Below are positions 60,809-64,000 of a stretch of 64,000 nucleotides of DNA, one piece after another. The notes below the pieces were generated by a model. It had not been told where the DNA came from. It worked only from the letters and a program-made list of their open reading frames with translations, and did no database searches. The DNA lies in NCBI GenBank assembly GCA_015075445.1, contig JABTUJ010000011.1, forward strand, positions 1 through 64,000. Reading direction: 5' to 3'. Every line of letters starts with the position of its first letter. The stretch's first letter is position 1. A program made the translations under genes and the position numbers. This stretch comes from Verrucomicrobiales bacterium. Its GTDB lineage: Bacteria > Verrucomicrobiota > Verrucomicrobiia > Limisphaerales > J093.

Positions 60809-61462
60809 TTACGGCGGCAGGCGTGCGACCTCCGCCTTGACCAATCTCCCGAGGCGGTGTCGGACGAGATAGACTTGGGCGACACTGACTGCCAAGGCCC
60901 GGGCCGTTTCGCGGACCGAGAGCCCTTGGACGACGGTCAGGTGGTAGATCTCGTAATGGGCGGGGTTGACCTTCCGTTTGACCCGCTCCAAGGCCTCGCG
61001 GAGGAGGTTCGCGCGCCATTCGGCCTCCCAATGTTCGTCGAGCTCGGCGGGGGTCGGGTCGGGAATGCGATCGGTGGTTGAAGTCCGTGCGGTTTCTTCG
61101 GCAGGCGGGAGCGGGGGGGGCTGAGGGTCGGCCACCCAAGGGCGGCCTTCGCCGCGGAGCCGGTGTCGCTTCCGGTACTGATCGTTGACCTTCCAGCGGG
61201 TCACAGCGAGCAACCACCCTTTGAGCGAGTCTTTCCCCGGGCGATAGGTGAACTGGGGCAGTTTTTTCGCGGCGGCGATCATGACCTCCTGGATCACCTC
61301 CTCGGTCTCGGTCTCCGTCAGGCCGGCCCGGATGGCGGTGGCGTGGATCAAGCGCCAGTAGGTGTCGAAGAACCGACGCCAGTCCTCCTGGTTGTCGAGG
61401 TCTTTGAGCCGCTGGAGCAAGCTCTGGCGGGTCGGGATGCTGGCCGGATCGTTCGCGCGCAT
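60809..61462 (-). CDS. ECF RNA polymerase sigma factor
   Basis: 217 residues from the ATG at 61462. Region 2 has FFDTYWRLIHATAIRAGLTE and EVIQEVMIAAAKKLPQFTYR, with SLKGWLLAVTRWKVNDQYRK. Region 4 is NPAHYEIYHLTVVQGLSVRE then ALAVSVAQVYLVRHRLGRL. The type, with the WKVNDQYRKR motif, is common in Planctomycetes and Verrucomicrobiota. There is no anti-sigma gene next to it. It is convergent with deoR, and its promoter region lies against the group II intron target. Confidence 0.9.
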   Translation of the reverse strand: MRANDPASIPTRQSLLQRLKDLDNQEDWRRFFDTYWRLIHATAIRAGLTETETEEVIQEVMIAAAKKLPQFTYRPGKDSLKGWLLAVTRWKVNDQYRKRHRLRGEGRPWVADPQPPPLPPAEETARTSTTDRIPDPTPAELDEHWEAEWRANLLREALERVKRKVNPAHYEIYHLTVVQGLSVRETARALAVSVAQVYLVRHRLGRLVKAEVARLPP

Positions 61463-62149
61463 AGGAGCTCACTGAGAAACCGTGGCCCGCGAGTCAGCTC
61501 TTTCGCCGGGGACCCAGGGTAAGCTCGGTGCCACCTCCTGCCAACGGCCAAGAGCGCCGCCCTCCCGGTTTGGGTCTCAAACGGAGGGGGACCACGCAAA
61601 GCGGCGCTCAAGCGCACGCACTCGTGCGCCTGTGAGGGCGCCCATACTGCGGGGTGGAAGTCCCCGTCAGGCGGCACATTCACCCGCCTGTGACCGAAGG
61701 CTACTGCGTCGTGGCAACACGGGGTGGGAAGCTGCCGGAGGTGAACCACCGGTCCGTAACAATGCGAAGTATTGAACCCGCAACGTGAACCCGATTCGGC
61801 CACGCCGACCGGCGAGCCTGCGAGTGCTGTGCGAAGCCCAAGCCATGACCCGCGTGGGAAACGCTCCCTCGGTCTCCCCCCGGAGATCGGGTCCGCTGGC
61901 TGGCGGTTACCGGCAGACGAAAAGGTGGATGGACGCAAATGCCGGGGCTGGGGCGGCGGGGTGGTTGGGGACGGAACGGAGGGAAGCATGGGCGAAGTAA
62001 GCAGGGAGACCCGTCGGGGTACAGAACGGTGTTCATGGCCGCGGAGGCCCGAAGAGCCGCCCGAGGGGAGTCAGAGCGTCCGTAGTAGCGTCGAAGCGGG
62101 GTAATGCCCGGGGAGCGAAGGGACGCAGGAAAGTGGAGACGGAACGACC

Positions 62150-63481
62150 ATGACGAACGACGAACGGAAAGAACGACCGGCGATAGTGACTGGGGCGACT
62201 CAGCCTAAACAAGCCGGAGAGGTCCGCGACCTCCGAGGGTGGATCGAACGTTCGGTGTGGACGGACCGGATGCTAACGCGGCTCGCCCAAAGCGGGCCGA
62301 CAACGGTATGGTTCGGACTCTGGGACAAAGTGCGTGTGCCTCGAAATCTGCAGGCCGCCTTCCAAGCGGTATGGCGGAATCGGGGAGCACCCGGAGTGGA
62401 TGAGCAAACGGTGCAGGAGTTTGACCGAGAGGCGGCGTCTGAACTGGCCCGACTGGAGGAAGAACTGCGCACCCAGCGTTACCGCCGTCAACCGGCACGA
62501 CGCGTCTGGATCGAAAAGATGGGCACGACCGAGCAACGGCCGCTGGGGATCCCGGCGGTGCGGGATCGGACCGTGGAAGCGGCCTTGCGCAACGTTCTGG
62601 AACCGATCTTCGAACAGGACTTTGCCGAGTGCAGCTATGGGTTTCGACCGGGGCGCGGCTGTCGGGAAGCGGTGGGACAGGTGGAGGAGCTCTTGCGCCG
62701 AGGCTACGTCTGGTGCGTGGACGCGGACCTCAAGAGCTACTTCGATACGATTCCGCACGAGGGGCTGATGGCGTTGGTCCAAGCGCGTATCGTGGACGGC
62801 AGCGTCCTGACGCTGGTGGAACAATGTCTCAAAGCCGGCGTGTTGGAGGAGCTCAAGGGCTGGCAGCCGACCGAACGCGGGACCCCGCAGGGGGCGGTGA
62901 TTAGTCCGATGCTGGCGAACCTCTACCTCAACCCGTTGGACCACGAGATGGGACGGCGGGGCTGGGCGATGGTGCGCTATGCGGACGACCTGGTCGTGCT
63001 GTGCCAGAGCGGGGAGGAAGCCGAGGCGGTGCTGAGCTTTCTGCGGGCCTGGACCACGGGGGCGGGGCTGACCCTGCACCCGACCAAGACGCGGATCGTG
63101 AACGCGACCGAGGTCGGCTTCGACTTCCTGGGCTGGCACTTTCGCGGCGGGAAGAAGTGGCCGCGGAAGAAGAGCCTCCAGAAGCTGCAGGAACGGTTGC
63201 GACCGCTGACGCGGCGGACCCACGGGCAAAGTCTGGGCGAGATCATCGCGCAGGTGAACCCGATCCTGCGGGGTTGGCACGGTTACTTCGGGAACAGTCA
63301 CTGGACGGGCCTGCGCGGACCGGACGGCTGGCTGCGCCGCCGCTTGCGGGCCCTGCTGCGCAAGCGGGAAAAGCGGCCCGGATACGGGCTGAGTGAAGCC
63401 GACAGCCGACGCTGGCCGAACCGATGGTTTGCGGCGCAGGGCCTGTTTAGTCTGGAGCATGGCTCATGCGCTTACGGTTAG
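62150..63481 (+). CDS. ltrA: group II intron reverse transcriptase/maturase
   Basis: 443 residues. Reverse-transcriptase blocks: RNLQAAFQAVWRNRGAPGVD, RPLGIPAVRDRTVEAALRNV, YGFRPGRGCREAVGQVEELL, DADLKSYFDTIPHEGLM, GTPQGAVISPMLANLYLNPL and the catalytic YADD near residue 277. Domain X (maturase) is the C-terminal part: GWHGYFGN, then NRWFAAQGLFSLEHG. No HNH endonuclease domain follows, as in intron lineages that target DNA hairpins or replication forks. The protein folds the intron RNA for splicing and copies it into new sites. ATG at 62150. Confidence 0.95.
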   Translation: MTNDERKERPAIVTGATQPKQAGEVRDLRGWIERSVWTDRMLTRLAQSGPTTVWFGLWDKVRVPRNLQAAFQAVWRNRGAPGVDEQTVQEFDREAASELARLEEELRTQRYRRQPARRVWIEKMGTTEQRPLGIPAVRDRTVEAALRNVLEPIFEQDFAECSYGFRPGRGCREAVGQVEELLRRGYVWCVDADLKSYFDTIPHEGLMALVQARIVDGSVLTLVEQCLKAGVLEELKGWQPTERGTPQGAVISPMLANLYLNPLDHEMGRRGWAMVRYADDLVVLCQSGEEAEAVLSFLRAWTTGAGLTLHPTKTRIVNATEVGFDFLGWHFRGGKKWPRKKSLQKLQERLRPLTRRTHGQSLGEIIAQVNPILRGWHGYFGNSHWTGLRGPDGWLRRRLRALLRKREKRPGYGLSEADSRRWPNRWFAAQGLFSLEHGSCAYG

Positions 63482-63506
63482 TCTCGCAGAGACCCCACTG
63501 ACCGGA

Positions 63507-63539
63507 GAGCCGTATGCGGGAAATCCGCCCGTACGGTTC
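63507..63539 (+). ncRNA. group II intron domain V
   Basis: GAGCCGTATGCGGG, loop AAAT, CCGCCCGTACGGTTC forms the catalytic domain V hairpin with its usual AGC-type triad near the base. It lies 26 bases after the maturase stop and is followed by the domain VI stem-loop. Confidence 0.92.
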
Positions 63540-63761
63540 GGAGGGAGGGGTGGCGCTAACCCCGCCATCCCTACCCCTATCAAACGCTTCGCGACACCTC
63601 ACGGTTCGGCAGGCGCAACGCGTTTGGAGTGCGGCGACTTCCAGCGCCGCTTTGCGTCACGTCGCCATTCGCAGCCGCGACGTTCGGCAGACAGGCGGAC
63701 GTGCGTTGCAGCTCGATCTCGCCGTTGACGGGAGGCGAAGAGCTGCGCACGGTCGGCAGCC

Positions 63762-64000
63762 ATGGCGCAACCCGCATTCTACGACACCCACGCGCACCTG
63801 GATCACTCGGCGTTCCGCGGCGATTTGGGCGCCGTCCTCGAACGGGCCGCCGCGGCGGGCATCACCCGCATTGTCTGCATTGGCACGGATGCCGCGAGCA
63901 GCCGGGAGGCGATCGCGCTGGCGGAGCGGCACGCGGAGCTCTACGCCGTGGTGGGCTGGCATCCGTCCGAGGTGGACCAGGCGCCGGCGGATATCCGGCC
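63762..64000 (+). CDS. tatD: TatD family metal-dependent hydrolase, partial
   Basis: The first 79 residues of the gene are in the window. The start MAQPAFYDTHAHLDHSAFRG carries the HxH metal motif of TatD. It continues GITRIVCIGTDAASSREAIA and YAVVGWHPSEVDQAP, as in the family. TatD is a 3'-5' DNase of the amidohydrolase superfamily. The gene continues past 64000. The ATG at 63762 gives the family-typical start. Confidence 0.9.
   Translation, partial: MAQPAFYDTHAHLDHSAFRGDLGAVLERAAAAGITRIVCIGTDAASSREAIALAERHAELYAVVGWHPSEVDQAPADIR

Larger units (their letters stand above)
61624..63580 (+). mobile_element. complete group II intron
   Basis: 1957 bases. The 5' end is GTGCGCC (fits GUGYG) and the 3' end is CCCTAT (fits AY). 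A typical domain I segment GGGGTGGAAGTCCCC is near 61651. The ORF, domain V and a domain VI hairpin (63543-63575) follow in normal order. The exons joined read GCACTC-CAAACGC, confirmed by the other arm of the split repeat. It is therefore probably an intact, recently mobile element with a full-length maturase. Confidence 0.92.
61592..63660. repeat. dispersed inverted repeat split by the group II intron
   Basis: Left arm 61592-61623 plus 63581-63587 (after the intron) pairs with right arm 63620-63660. The shared blocks are ACGCAAAGCGGCGCT (15 bases) and GCACTCCAAACGC (13 bases), the second spanning the intron junction. With the intron removed, the arms are about 40 bases with a loop of about 32. 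The interrupted repeat was therefore a long hairpin before insertion. Confidence 0.85.

Overview
ORGANISM. The window is GC-rich DNA, probably from a Verrucomicrobiota bacterium of the Limisphaerales/Pedosphaera type. Pointers are the Planctomycetes-Verrucomicrobia (PV) type bacterial microcompartment, ThuA-DUF1080, DUF5117-type protease, DUF6249 and FG-GAP/LamG/beta-helix secreted proteins, a PEP-CTERM tail fragment, planctomycete-like ECF sigma factors, and many dispersed word-like repeats between genes. The assignment is inferred from gene content; no rRNA or tRNA gene was seen. LAYOUT. 0-2.6 kb: start of an operon running left off the window (small winged-helix-like protein, NusG paralogue, DUF4255/Pvc16-like protein, Ig-like protein), which may head a contractile-injection-system locus. 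3.1-8.6 kb: sigma-54 activator with a degenerate receiver, HrpB helicase, ExoD protein. 8.8-19.3 kb: large secreted beta-helix and LamG proteins, an orphan NusG paralogue and a PQQ-propeller protein. 19.3-22.3 kb: DUF4097 lipoprotein and DUF6249 protein divergent from an ECF sigma/anti-sigma pair. 22.2-27.2 kb: zinc metalloprotease, M23 peptidase, lipoprotein, small basic protein. 27.6-32.4 kb: GxxExxY protein, PLD-type enzyme, DUF4062 membrane protein. 32.9-37.3 kb: TIM-barrel glycosidase, nucleoside hydrolase, HldE2-like nucleotidyltransferase, URO-D-like methyltransferase. 37.3-48.3 kb: ThuA-DUF1080, RsmI, a broken nucleotidyltransferase, GH99/GH71-like protein, AAA ATPase, AspS, FG-GAP cytochrome-like protein, broken sulfatase. 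48.4-60.8 kb: GH95 fucosidase followed by a PV microcompartment locus. 60.8-64 kb: ECF sigma factor, a complete group II intron and the start of tatD. HOW THE GENES WORK TOGETHER. The GH95 enzyme would release L-fucose. The class II aldolase would cleave fuculose- or rhamnulose-1-phosphate to DHAP and lactaldehyde. Inside a shell of three BMC-H and three BMC-P proteins, CoA-acylating aldehyde dehydrogenase, PduL and acetate kinase would turn the aldehyde into acyl-CoA, acyl-phosphate and acid plus ATP. A DeoR regulator is divergent from the operon across a short intergenic region carrying 10-bp direct repeats. A UPF0175/DUF3368 toxin-antitoxin pair and an unassigned TIM-barrel-like protein lie at the distal end. 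NOTABLE NON-CODING STRUCTURE. Dispersed repeat families fill many intergenic gaps. One appears to have entered coding sequence, and another is split by the group II intron, so the intron ends can be placed to the base.
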